Origin: Proales similis
Taxonomy: Eukaryota; Rotifera; Eurotatoria; Ploima; Proalidae
NCBI GenBank assembly: GCA_019059635.1
Contig: JAGVRJ010000004.1
Location: 1 to 64,000, forward strand
Length of the DNA stretch: 64,000 nucleotides
Reading direction: 5' to 3'
Position 1 is the stretch's first letter; each line of letters opens with the position of its first letter. Both the position numbers and the translations under genes were made by a program. The notes below the pieces were generated by a model. It was not told the DNA's origin. It saw nothing but the letters and a program-made list of their open reading frames with translations, and did no database searches. Below, piece after piece: positions 1 through 8,828 of this stretch.

Positions 1-825
1 CTAAACCTAAACCCTAAAAACCCTAAACCTAAAACCTAAAAACCTAAAACCTAAAACCCTAAAACCTAAACCCTAAACCTAAACCTAAACCCTAAACCTA
101 AACCCTAAAACCTAAACCTAAAACCTAAACCTAAACCTAAACCTAAACCTAAACCTAAACCCTAAACCTAAACCCTAAAACCTAAACCTAAACCTAAACC
201 CTAAACCCTAAACCTAAAACCTAAACCTAACCCTAAACCTAAACCTAAACCCTAAACCCTAAACCTAAAACCTAAACCTAAACCTAAACCTAAACCTAAA
301 ACCTAAACCCTAAACCCTAAACCTAAACCCTAAAACCTAAACCTAAACCCTAAACCTAAACCTAAACCTAAACCTAAACCTAAAACCCTAAAACCTAAAC
401 CTAAACCTAAACCTAAAAACCTAAACCCCTAAACCCTAACCTAAACCCTAAACCTAAAACCTAAACCTAAACCTAAACCTAAACCTAAACCTAAACCTAA
501 ACCTAAAAACCCTAAACCCTAAACCCTAAACCTAAAACCTAAACCCTAAACCTAAACCTAAACCTAAACCTAAACCTAACCTAAAACCTAAACCTAAACC
601 TAAACCTAAACCTAAACCTAAACCCTAAACCTAAACCTAAACCTAAACCTAAACCTAAACCTAAACCTAAACCCTAAACCTAAACCTAAACCTAAACCCT
701 AAACTAAAACCCTAACCTAAACACCTAAACCTAAACCCTAAACCTAAACCTAAAACCTAAACCCTAAACCTAAACCTAAACCTAAAACCCTAATAAACCT
801 AAACCCTAAACCTAAACCCTAAACC
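1..825. repeat. Telomeric C-strand repeat tract, irregular CCTAAA-type
   Basis: The tract is an uninterrupted run of CCTAAA, CCCTAAA, CCTAAAA and CCCTAAAA units, with rarer CCTAAAAA, CCTAA and CCCCTAAA forms. The G strand is therefore TTTAGG/TTTAGGG with one to four G and two to five T or A per unit. A C-rich strand running 5'->3' into the window start is the orientation expected at the left end of a chromosome. Units begin to break down near 790-825 (AATAAACC, CCCAACACC). Variation between units without a fixed higher-order period suggests an imprecise telomerase template or decay of a subtelomeric block. Sequence errors in a homopolymer-rich tract are an alternative. Confidence 0.93.
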
Positions 826-1002
826 CAACACCTCTGATTATGTCAGGGCCAGGTGTCATCACAACCCAGACATTATTATCATTTTCTAATATTAATATGA
901 CTTTATTCTTTTTAATACGCATGCTTCAGAGCGGCTAGTTCTAATAAACACATTAAAATAATACTGAACCTTCCTTACCTCCCAACAAACCTAAACCTAT
1001 AG

Positions 1003-2166
1003 TTCGGAGCTATTAACATCTCTATGGATTTTGTCGAGTTCTCGCGCCTCTCCGACTTGACAAGCGATTTTAAATCAAATGGAAATTTCAAGATCTTGCA
1101 TCTTCTCCAATTCGGCCTTTCAGCCGAGGAAATGAACCGACTGGGACTGTCGATCAACACGAATGTGAACGCGTTCTTGCCAAGATACGAGCGGCCGAGT
1201 AAAGAAGCCGAGGAGTTGATCAAGGATATGCAGACAATCGGCTTTGGTCAGAGCGAGATTGACCATTTATTCAAAGTGATGGGCGCCATCATACTCATTG
1301 GCCTATTGATCGCACGCCAAAACGCAGATGGCGTTCTTCCTCGCTCGTTTGAAGCAAAGCTGGCCGAGATCGCCTTTATTCTGGAGCTGGACCAGGAACA
1401 CTTTGTTAAGTCTATGCTTGTCAATAACACCGGCGAGGAGTCATTGAACGAGAGCTGCAGGGAAAAACTCTTTATTTTGGCACGCGCGCTCTACCATTCA
1501 TCTCTATCTGTGCTCATGCAGAAAGTAAATAGCTGCCTGCCTGCCAACGATGAAGCTCACACCGACAGAAAGACCATATCCATCATGGACTTTCCAGGTT
1601 TTGAAAACTTTGAGGCACCACTAAACGGTGTCGAGCAACTGTTTATAAATTTCATAAATGAAAAAATCCACTTGGCATTCTGCGAGCACGTCCTGAAGCA
1701 AGAGGAGAAGTGGATACAGATAAAAGGCGAGGACGCACTTCAAAGGTCAAGAGACGCAACTTGCCAAATTGAACGAATAATGGCGGCATCAGAAGATCGA
1801 AGCAGACTGAAATACAAGTCGTGCAGCGAGGAGGGCCAAAATAATGCCGAGAATGAACTAAAAATAAGCCATTTTTGCGCTACGGTTCAATATAACAAGC
1901 AAAGCGAATGGCAGACTCGCTTGGAAATAGAGTTGCCCGACACTTTCAAAAAAGTTCTTGACAAGTCTCCCAATCATTTCCTGGCCAACCTGAAAAATCC
2001 GAGCGTTTTGGAAAGAGGGAAGCTTCCACGAAGAACTTTAGCGAGCAGCCACCTTGCCCAGATCAAGACGATCGTCAAAAGTCTAATGGGCAAAAATATT
2101 TATTGGATTAAGTGTATTCGTCGGCAAAGTAAAGTTTTCGCTCAAAACGCTCAACCGGAATCTTGA
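1003..2166 (+). pseudogene. Myosin motor-domain fragment, truncated at both ends
   Basis: The open frame (ATG at 1024; possible exon start at 1003 after CCTATAG) encodes the middle of a myosin head. DFPGFENF matches the switch II/relay region (family DIxGFExF). INFINEKIHLAF matches the family's INyaNEKLQ segment. HFCATVQYN matches HYAGxVxYn, and IKTIVKSLMGKNIYWIKCIR matches the stretch ending in HFvRCIxPN. The P-loop and switch I are missing upstream, where telomeric repeat starts within 180 bp. The frame stops at 2164-2166, just before the converter, so the lever arm and tail are missing too. Without a nucleotide site it cannot be a working motor. I call it a gene remnant cut by chromosome breakage and telomere healing. 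The open frame implies that this was recent or that the fragment is still transcribed. I cannot assign a class. Confidence 0.7.
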
Positions 2167-3120
2167 ATTTGCGTCCAAATTTTTTTCAATTTTTCCTCCT
2201 CTGTTTTTGTCAAGACATTTTATTGCTGAATGAAACATTCGATGTTTCACTTGAAAAATGTTACAGTTGTAAAAGATAAAAATTGATTAACAAAGTTATA
2301 GATAACATGCTTGAAGACATCATGGTTTTTATTACAAGACAAATTGTTTCTCGCTACAGTAACTTAAAATTTTGTTACTGTCGGAATCTTTTAGTTGATA
2401 CGAATTTGAAATTTTTACAACAGCTAAAAATAAGATAAAATATTGTCAGAGATTCGAAGAAAAAAGATGCAAAAGTCAAAAAGCTTACCGAAATAAGTTC
2501 TAGCTATTAGACAGAATTAAAACAATTTAGCACACTGCACAACATGAATATTATTGACGAAGCCCTCAAAATTTACAAGATGACGGAGATAAAAAACTGG
2601 CTTAAACTGAATATGCAGGAACTGAATTGAATCAAGGTAAAATAATACAAAAACTATATAAACAGAAAAATAAAAAACTGAAATAAAAAGGTTAAAAAAT
2701 GTTCGGTAAAAGGAAGCTAAAACCCAAAAATTTAAAAAAGAAGAAGATCGCTTTAGGCGATAGAAAAATAAAACGAAAATCTGGAAAAGTAACGGTAAAA
2801 AATCTAAAAACTTGCGTTTTCAGCACTGCGCGCTTCAAAAATTCAAAAATTGCAAAAATGAACCGATTGGGCCAAATTTTTGCATGTGTTCATATTTTGC
2901 ACCAACAACAACACCCTCAAAATTTGGTGAGCTTCTGATGCTCCAAAAAAAAGTTGTTCCGATTCCTCAGCCCCGGGATTGGAACCCTGACCGCCAACAT
3001 GGGCCAAAACTCAACATTCTCCGATTTGGCTCAAATTTTGGCAGCAAGTGCGGAAACTCGATTCTACTCGATTGCCAAAGTTTCATTTTCATCCGACTTT
3101 GCGTTCGCGAGTTATCGTCT
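2167..3120. other. AT-rich subtelomeric spacer, no supported gene
   Basis: I see no gene here. A lysine-rich open frame at 2699-2938 has low complexity and no recognisable domain. From about 2810 the sequence appears to belong to the repeat element that continues into the GGAC array at 3121. Confidence 0.5.
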
Positions 3121-3168
3121 GGACGGACGGACGGACGGACGGACGGACGGACGGACGGACGGACGGAC
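3121..3168. repeat. GGAC tetranucleotide array, 12 units
   Basis: There are twelve uninterrupted GGAC units. A shorter, degraded relative (GGACGGACAGACAGACGG) lies at 5331-5345 in the second copy of the element. The array sits at a fixed place inside the dispersed repeat family described below rather than being an isolated microsatellite. Confidence 0.95.
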
Positions 3169-3172
3169 ACCA

Positions 3173-3342
3173 GGGGTACCTCTAACACCTTCGCGTGAAG
3201 CGCGCAGGTAACCTTCGCGTGAAGCGCGCAGGTAAAGGGGTACCTCTAACACCTTCGCGTGAAGCGCGCAGGTAACCTTCGCGTGAAGCGCGCAGGTAAA
3301 GGGGTACCTCTAACACCTTCGCGTGAAGCGCGCAGGTAACCC
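3173..3342. repeat. 64-bp tandem repeat built from a 23-nt hairpin unit
   Basis: GGGGTACCTCTAAC recurs at 3173, 3237 and 3301, an exact 64-bp period. Inside each period is a 23-nt imperfect palindrome with arms ACCTTCGCG and CGCGCAGGT around a TGAAG loop, normally twice. Copies start at 3187, 3211, 3251, 3275 and 3315. A sixth copy is at 3650-3672. Variants with AGCGAAGCTTGGAGGT are at about 3673-3696 and 5433-5448. The arms pair except for one T-C mismatch, so the unit could fold as a hairpin in DNA or RNA. Confidence 0.9.
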
Positions 3343-3408
3343 TATCTCGATTTTTTCGAAAACGCTCGAAAAGCGTGAAATCGTCGGGAAAATCATCGAG
3401 ATAACCTA
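3343..3408 (+). repeat. Terminal segment of dispersed repeat (copy 1), ending TCGAGATAACCTA
   Basis: The segment is rich in TTCGAAAA-type inverted motifs and ends in TCGAGATAACCTA (3396-3408). The same 13-mer recurs at 5386-5398 and 8697-8709, each time preceded by TTTCGAA-like sequence and, in the last two, followed by CCTAAA-type telomere scraps. I read this as one boundary of a dispersed element. Confidence 0.65.
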
Positions 3409-3630
3409 CGATAGCCACTCGTTTTGTTTATGGTATTCCACTGTTGCGCAGAAATGGTCTACTTTCATTGGGCTTTGGTCCACGCCTCGGCTTGGCTAGT
3501 TGCCAGTGTTTATTTTAAGTCGACTTCGATCTTCCAACGCAGCAATGCACCGCTCAATTTTTCCAGTGGCGTTTTTGAGCTTTTGAACAGTTTGCTCGCC
3601 TCGTTTCTGAACCGATTCTTCCTCTTGCTT

Positions 3631-3720
3631 TAGGTTTTAGGTTAGGTTAACCTTCGCGTGAAGCGCGCAGGTAACCTTCAGCGAAGCTTGGAGGTAACCC
3701 CTAAACCCTAAAACCGGATT
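3631..3720. repeat. Interstitial telomere-like scraps flanking a hairpin unit
   Basis: TTTAGGTTTTAGGTTAGGTT (3630-3649) reads as the telomeric G strand. It is followed by one hairpin unit (3650-3672), a variant unit, and then CCCCTAAACCCTAAAACC (about 3699-3716) on the C strand. Inverted telomeric scraps around a repeat unit suggest insertion into, or capture from, telomeric DNA. Confidence 0.7.
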
Positions 3721-4640
3721 TGGAAGCCCCACCCGCGCACCAAAGAAAAGAAAAAAAAAAAAAAATAGAGATCCAGTTTATTCAGCAGCAATCACCAGGC
3801 CGTTCGTGAAAATACCGCCAGCCACGGACCAAGCCTTCCTCGACCAGGACGTCGTGGACCGGCGGCAACTGCGAAGTGGGGACGGTGTCGGGTGTTTGGG
3901 CACACAGACAAGCCAACCGATTTATTTGTATTAAGTAGAGAAGAGTTACATTTATTTATACTATGAAGAGATTGTTTGAAATTAGGTGGCAAGCGGGTTT
4001 ACTGATTGGTCGCTCTGCGCGGGAGTGAGCTTTCCGTTAGTGACGGGAGAACCAATCAGCTGGGTTGGCTGAAGACGGGATGTATCTAAACGTTAAGCTG
4101 AATTTGCTTTTGAATTTGGCCATCCTTCATGCCATAAAGACTGCTTCCGCCGTTGATGTAAATTTGATTTTTTCCTTTGTAGCGAATGCTTTTGCCGCAA
4201 TGTTATCGGTCCAGATAATGTAATTAGAGTGGGTTTAGAAACCTAAACGGCTGGCGGTTGGAGAACGGGCACGACGGGAATCGCCCGTGCTGCGGGCCCG
4301 CGAGGAGCGAACTTCCCGCAGCCGGTCGACAACAGTCGAAAATTTACTAAGCTTCATTTTTCAAATGGAAGCAATCGACCACGCGGCGAGAGAAGTTGAT
4401 TTTTTTTCCGGGAGGGGCGGGAAGGATGTAACCGACTCAGCGTTGCATTCGCAACTTTGAGTTGGTTCCGCCCTCCCCTCCCCCTGTCTTATTTAATCCG
4501 CTGCTTGCGTAAGCAAGGAGCGACAGTCAGAAGAGCAGTTTTTAAATAAAACACAAAGACGAACAAGCTTATCCGCCACTTTTATTGGGGATAAGCTTAC
4601 GACAGTTTGGGACAAGCAACCAAACTGTTACAGGGTGTTG
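3721..4640. mobile_element. Possible decayed retroelement or LTR-like remnant
   Basis: By eye, this stretch is clearly more GC- and CpG-rich than its flanks and has no intact open frame. One forward frame near 3860-3920 reads like a worn zinc-knuckle (C-x-x-F-G-H). A region around 4480-4640 carries TTTAAATAAAAC as a possible polyadenylation signal (AATAAA within 4540-4555), then a strong hairpin, then a short direct/inverted AGTTTGG...CAAACTG. These traits resemble the 3' part of a retroelement long terminal repeat. I found no second LTR, no reverse transcriptase and no target-site duplication, so the class is open. Confidence 0.25.
4565..4598. repeat. Perfect 10-bp stem hairpin
   Basis: AAGCTTATCC (4565-4574) and GGATAAGCTT (4589-4598) are perfect reverse complements around a 14-nt loop. 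The hairpin lies inside the possible retroelement remnant, just after an AATAAA-like signal. Confidence 0.85.
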
Positions 4641-4730
4641 TTTTTTTTGAATTTTCTTTTCGATTTTTTGCTTATTGTAAATTATATTTTAATTCTATTC
4701 TATTCGATTTTAACGAAAATTGATACTTAC

Positions 4731-4900
4731 TTTTTTTCGAATTTCTCGAGCTTTTCTTCGACCCATAATTGAATCTGCTGGAAATAAGTTATTTCGAAGA
4801 AGTCAACGATCTTCAGATTTTCTGCTGTCTTGCTTTTCTTGAACGTTTCTTTTTCGGATAGATCGCGGATAGGTTGAAGACTTAAGGTTTTTGTCATCAT
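4731..4900 (-). other. Possible orphan first coding exon
   Basis: On the minus strand an ATG-ATG start at 4900 opens 170 nt of uninterrupted frame with ordinary composition (acidic/basic, aromatic residues), ending exactly at a consensus GTAAGT donor (4725-4730). A candidate acceptor (CCCTGTAACAG, next base about 4620) leads into about 40 further codons inside the retroelement-like DNA. I recognise no family. It may be the first exon of a gene whose remainder was replaced by the repeat insertion, or it may be chance. Confidence 0.3.
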
Positions 4901-5513
4901 TTTTTTTGAGTTAGTTAGGTTTATGATTTTTGAATCTATCTCATTTAATTTTTAGAAAATCAGTATGAATTTAAACAATCAGTTACTCGTTTTATATTCA
5001 CCAAATTACTTAATAACATGCAAATAGCTTATTTTAATCCAAGAGAGAAATCAAAGCATTTGTATCAAAAAATCAAAACAAACCAAACATTGTGTTGCAT
5101 TGTATCAAATAAAAGTTCTAAGAATTTTTTTCGATCAAGTTTCCGGAAGCTTTTTTAGATAAAAACCGAATTCGAGTGCTTCAAGAATTGTTGCATCCCA
5201 CTCAAAAAAAATGATAAATTTTTACGATTCAATAGTCATTAAATTTAATTATTAAATACGCGCATTGAGAAAATGACCATTTTGACCAAAAACTTGATTA
5301 TGCCGGGGTCCGATGCTTCGTGCGGACGGACAGACAGACGGACAGACCAAATCTAATATATCGAATTTTTCGAAGTTTCTAAAAATCGAGATAACCTAAA
5401 CCCTAAACCCTTAACGCTGAAGCGCGCAGGTATGCGAAGCTTGGAGGTAACCCTAAACTTTACTGAGAAGGACCTGGTCCATCATACTTTTTTATTGAAT
5501 CAAATTCTTAAGC
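4901..5513. repeat. Spacer with second copy of the dispersed repeat
   Basis: 4901-5290 is AT-rich spacer with no supported gene. From about 5300 a diverged copy of the repeat appears: GGACGGACAGACAG-type array at 5331-5348, TTTTTCGAAG, TCGAGATAACCTA at 5386-5398, telomere scraps CCTAAACCCTAAACCC, then two damaged hairpin units at 5412-5448 and another CCCTAAAC. The order matches copy 1, which supports a single family. Confidence 0.65.
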
Positions 5514-7856
5514 TCATATTGGGTTTTTACATCCCAACATAGCTAAAAGTTCTTGTTTGAATTTAGGCTTGAACAAGTAGAGCATTATGAAATTCTCCAA
5601 AAAGCTTAAAGAAACAAACGTTCTGGAAATACTGAACAAAATTGGACATAGTGAATGAAGCGAATCAGAGGTTAAAATGCAGACAGGCAGCACGCTTGCC
5701 TGTATTCCAAATGTTATCATAATGACCGAGGCAATGATTTCAGGCGACTTGAATAATAATGAAAAAAGTCCATTCAAAATAATCATCCTTGTAATTTTGG
5801 ACTCGACTTCTTCCTTTCGGTTTTGGTCCTTTCGGCTTTTTTTAAGATAGAAAAGAAGTTTTAAGTCAAACAAGGAGTTGAGAATGGGAAACAGAATACT
5901 ATTTGTGAACGCTTCTATTAGATAAATGGCTTTCAAAAAGCCTGAAGTCTGTGCCGAATCAAGGTTGTTTTTTTCGCCTATGTAACTATACGTTAATTGT
6001 ATTTTCTTGAGACTTAATTGCTCATTGACCCAGAGCTTAATAAGACTGAGCAAAAAGCTCGCAACAAATGCCCAAGGTAAAAGCTTTCTGAGTTTCCACG
6101 TTCGGAATGCTGCTAGTCGATCGAGATTTACTCCGTAGCGAAACAGCACAAACAGAAAGTTGGTTGTATTGCTCATCAGACGAAATGCGTTCGCCAAATA
6201 GCTCAGAATGAAGAGATTGTAATACAAACTGAATGAAGTTGAGAACAGTGGACTGCAGTAGATTCCGTTGTATTCGATGCAGCTTGTGAGTGGGGCAATA
6301 GCATAAATTACGCAAAGTGCGAGAATTATCACAGAGTTGAAGTGGACGTAGTCCCACATGCGTCTGTTCTTGTCGGTGAGCTTGTTCCTGCGGAACTCGG
6401 GTGACTTTTTCACCGCCCTGAAGGTCAGAATTACGAGCAGGTTTGCGACGATGCCGAGCACATTGATAATGGGACCCAGCACGATGGCGAGTATGAACTC
6501 GGCCATCTTGAATTGGGTCACAATCGTGTAGATGGGCGGCTCTTGATGTTTGTTTGGCTTGTAGCTTTCGCAAAAGGACTCGATTCTCTCGTAGTCACAT
6601 GTGTCATTTTGTTTGATTTGAAGCGTCTTGCATTGCTGACTTAAAGCATCATTATGGTATATTTGATTCTCGTACGAGGTACAAACAGAATTTTGCAAGA
6701 TCCATCGATGCTCGCAGTTTTGTTTGTTGTCGGTGTATTTGCTTTGCTCGAAGTCAAATATTTTGATATTCAGATTTCTTTTCTTTATTCGATACAATAA
6801 GCAAAAGTTCGTGTCTTCAAATAAGTTTCCTTTTTCGTCTAATTCTGTCAAATACTTATGATCGCCCGGGTTGGCTTCCTCTTTGAAAAAATACAAAGTC
6901 AACGTCTCTTTTGATTGGCGTCTATCTGCGTAGTCAAGCCAGTTGAGGTTGTTTTGCCAAAATACGGCTCCATTTATCGAGCGAAAAATGATTATATATA
7001 AGATCGAGTGAAGGAATATCTCGGAGTCGAACGAATCAATCCAACCGTAAATAGTAAGTTCTTGCATTTGACTGAAGACTGATCTCGGAAGGGTTTTACG
7101 ACTGATTTCCATTCGGTAGCCTTTAAATTCGACTTCCGTAACGGAAGAACCAAGCTGCTCAGGAGTTTGAGACTCGATGAATCCGAGCTTGTTTACCTTC
7201 ACTAAGGAGTTTACATATTTATCAAATGTCACGTGGAATACATTGGCATTCATAAAAAGCTGGTCGCAAGTGTTTTCATAAAAGACGCAGCTACGCCAGA
7301 AGTTAACGCTGGTATAAGATGCAGTGGGTCGGATGGGCCTTGTTATATTCTTGATGGGCTCACAGGCTCGCAACAGACCTGTTCCGTCTGATCTGACTAT
7401 TTGAGTGTGAAAGTAAAAAAAGTTAAGCTCGCCTGTGATATCGTCATTTCGATAAAATTGCAGCTCGGAACTGATTCGTCTTCCGTTCATGAAATTCCAA
7501 TTAATTGAGTCGACTCTGCCTCTGCATTCGATTGGCAAGTAATCATTCACGAAGACGAGGCTGTTGGCCTTATTTAATACTCTATTTTTGAGTTCAATTG
7601 ACACTAGAATATTAGCTATTATCCGATTTGCTTTGCAATGGGATCGAATCGTGTCAAAGTTGGCAGCATCAACCGTTATGTTGTCCTCCTGATTGAAATC
7701 GCTTGAGACATGTTCACAGATCAGATCAAATCTAATGCCATCATCGTCGGACCCAATATTGGCCACCGTACAAGTCAGGCTTGTATGCACAGAGAAGATT
7801 TGAATGAGATTTATGAAAACTAATGACAAAATTTTTCTCTTGAAATCAATCGCCAT
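5514..7856 (-). CDS. Orphan seven-transmembrane receptor (rhodopsin-like) with large ectodomain
   Basis: This intact single-exon frame encodes 780 residues. It starts with a signal-peptide-like segment (residues 1-28). An extracellular region of about 420 residues follows, rich in Cys and N-glycosylation sequons, with no repeat I recognise. Seven hydrophobic segments lie between about 450 and 760. TM1 contains GIVANLLVILTF (the N of TM1 is typical of rhodopsin-like receptors). The DRY motif at the end of TM3 is absent and FRYGV stands in its place. NSLFDLKLLFYL (TM5) precedes a basic third intracellular loop, and the tail after TM7 is short. Divergent receptors of this shape are common in spiralian and other invertebrate genomes. 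The ligand is unknown. On the transcript strand, GCTACAG lies 5 nt before the ATG and could be a splice or trans-splice acceptor. The gene stands alone between repeat copies. Confidence 0.8.
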   Translation of the reverse strand: MAIDFKRKILSLVFINLIQIFSVHTSLTCTVANIGSDDDGIRFDLICEHVSSDFNQEDNITVDAANFDTIRSHCKANRIIANILVSIELKNRVLNKANSLVFVNDYLPIECRGRVDSINWNFMNGRRISSELQFYRNDDITGELNFFYFHTQIVRSDGTGLLRACEPIKNITRPIRPTASYTSVNFWRSCVFYENTCDQLFMNANVFHVTFDKYVNSLVKVNKLGFIESQTPEQLGSSVTEVEFKGYRMEISRKTLPRSVFSQMQELTIYGWIDSFDSEIFLHSILYIIIFRSINGAVFWQNNLNWLDYADRRQSKETLTLYFFKEEANPGDHKYLTELDEKGNLFEDTNFCLLYRIKKRNLNIKIFDFEQSKYTDNKQNCEHRWILQNSVCTSYENQIYHNDALSQQCKTLQIKQNDTCDYERIESFCESYKPNKHQEPPIYTIVTQFKMAEFILAIVLGPIINVLGIVANLLVILTFRAVKKSPEFRRNKLTDKNRRMWDYVHFNSVIILALCVIYAIAPLTSCIEYNGIYCSPLFSTSFSLYYNLFILSYLANAFRLMSNTTNFLFVLFRYGVNLDRLAAFRTWKLRKLLPWAFVASFLLSLIKLWVNEQLSLKKIQLTYSYIGEKNNLDSAQTSGFLKAIYLIEAFTNSILFPILNSLFDLKLLFYLKKSRKDQNRKEEVESKITRMIILNGLFSLLFKSPEIIASVIMITFGIQASVLPVCILTSDSLHSLCPILFSISRTFVSLSFLENFIMLYLFKPKFKQELLAMLGCKNPI

Positions 7857-8828
7857 CTTTGCTGTAGCTAAATTGGTTGGGCAAAATTCAAATTGAAATT
7901 TTATTTAAAAGCATAAATATTCACCTGAACCAACAATCGATGTAATGTATCTTTATTCGTCCCCTTATTTTCTGGTAGAAAAACGCTTCGCCTTCCCTTA
8001 AGAATAAATTTGACAATTATTTGATCATCTTAAAAGGCCTTTTTTGGTACTACCGTCACCGAAGGCGAGAGCAAAAATTCAATACCTCTTGATGCATCTT
8101 TGGTCTAACTAAGAAATCAATTAGCATATTGCAAAGCGATTTACTGATTTTAGTCGTTTGGTTTTAATTTTGCCAATTTCTTTTGCTTAGAAATTTAATT
8201 CCTGAAGAATCCCTAATCGAACATTATGGCTTTCTTACGACCGGATTTCACTAGTCTGTGGAGTCTTCTTAGTCGGATCGCATCACAATGTGAGCTATCG
8301 GCTAAGTGTGACTTCTCCCCCTGACATCCAACTGCTCTTGCTCGTTTGAGATATGTGTTTTTCAAGCTCGTCGATTGTGAAAAATACCCGCAAAGTTCGC
8401 TCGGGCAGAAGATTAAGGTTTATTTCGATGATATTTCTCGCGATTGTACGCTTTACGAGCGTTTTCGAAAAATCGAGAATCGAGAAACCATACATTGGTT
8501 AGGTACACGGCCAGATCCGCAACTAACTAAGAATCGAGGCACGTAACAAGGAAAAGAGAAACACAGCACACACACGTCTGATTGAGTCCAAATTTTTCTA
8601 AAATTCTCAAGTTGCAGCAAATGACTCAAAAGCACTAGATTCGTGCAAAAAAGGATTTTCAAAAAATTTAAAAAAAAAAAACCGTGAGAAAAATCATCGA
8701 GATAACCTAAAACCCTAAAAGACAGTTCTTATCAAAAATTGCAGCGGCCTTATAATTTTGCACTGCAGTGTTATTTTTATTCTTCTACTATTTTTTCGTC
8801 TAGTTTCCAATTTTTAGTTAGATTAAGT
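7857..8828. repeat. Spacer with third and fragmentary copies of the dispersed repeat
   Basis: 7857-8330 holds no gene I can support. 8340-8480 contains TACGAGCGTTTTCGAAAAATCG, a relative of the TTCGAAAACGC end seen in copy 1. 8640-8720 carries TTTTC, a long A run, TCGAGATAACCTA (8697-8709) and CCTAAAACCCTAAAA. The repeat ends about 100 bp downstream of the laminin stop codon. Confidence 0.6.

Noticed and set aside
1-825. Possibility that the tract is plant-type telomere (CCCTAAA) contamination
   Set aside because: Units are mixed rather than uniform CCCTAAA, the same scraps recur inside the window next to animal genes, and all recognisable genes are metazoan.
2699-2938. Lysine-rich 79-codon frame
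   Set aside because: Low-complexity AT-rich DNA gives such frames readily; there is no motif and no splice context.
2812-3211. Overlapping open frames with DGRT repeats
   Set aside because: They are translations of the GGAC array in different phases, with no independent support.
3173-3342. Regular short palindromic repeats that could be mistaken for a CRISPR array
   Set aside because: The units are nearly contiguous with fixed, repeated spacers, not unique ones, and the context is a eukaryotic subtelomere with spliceosomal genes.
6037-6573. 178-codon frame on the minus strand inside the GPCR
   Set aside because: It is an alternate phase of the receptor's transmembrane region, which has the real conserved sequence.
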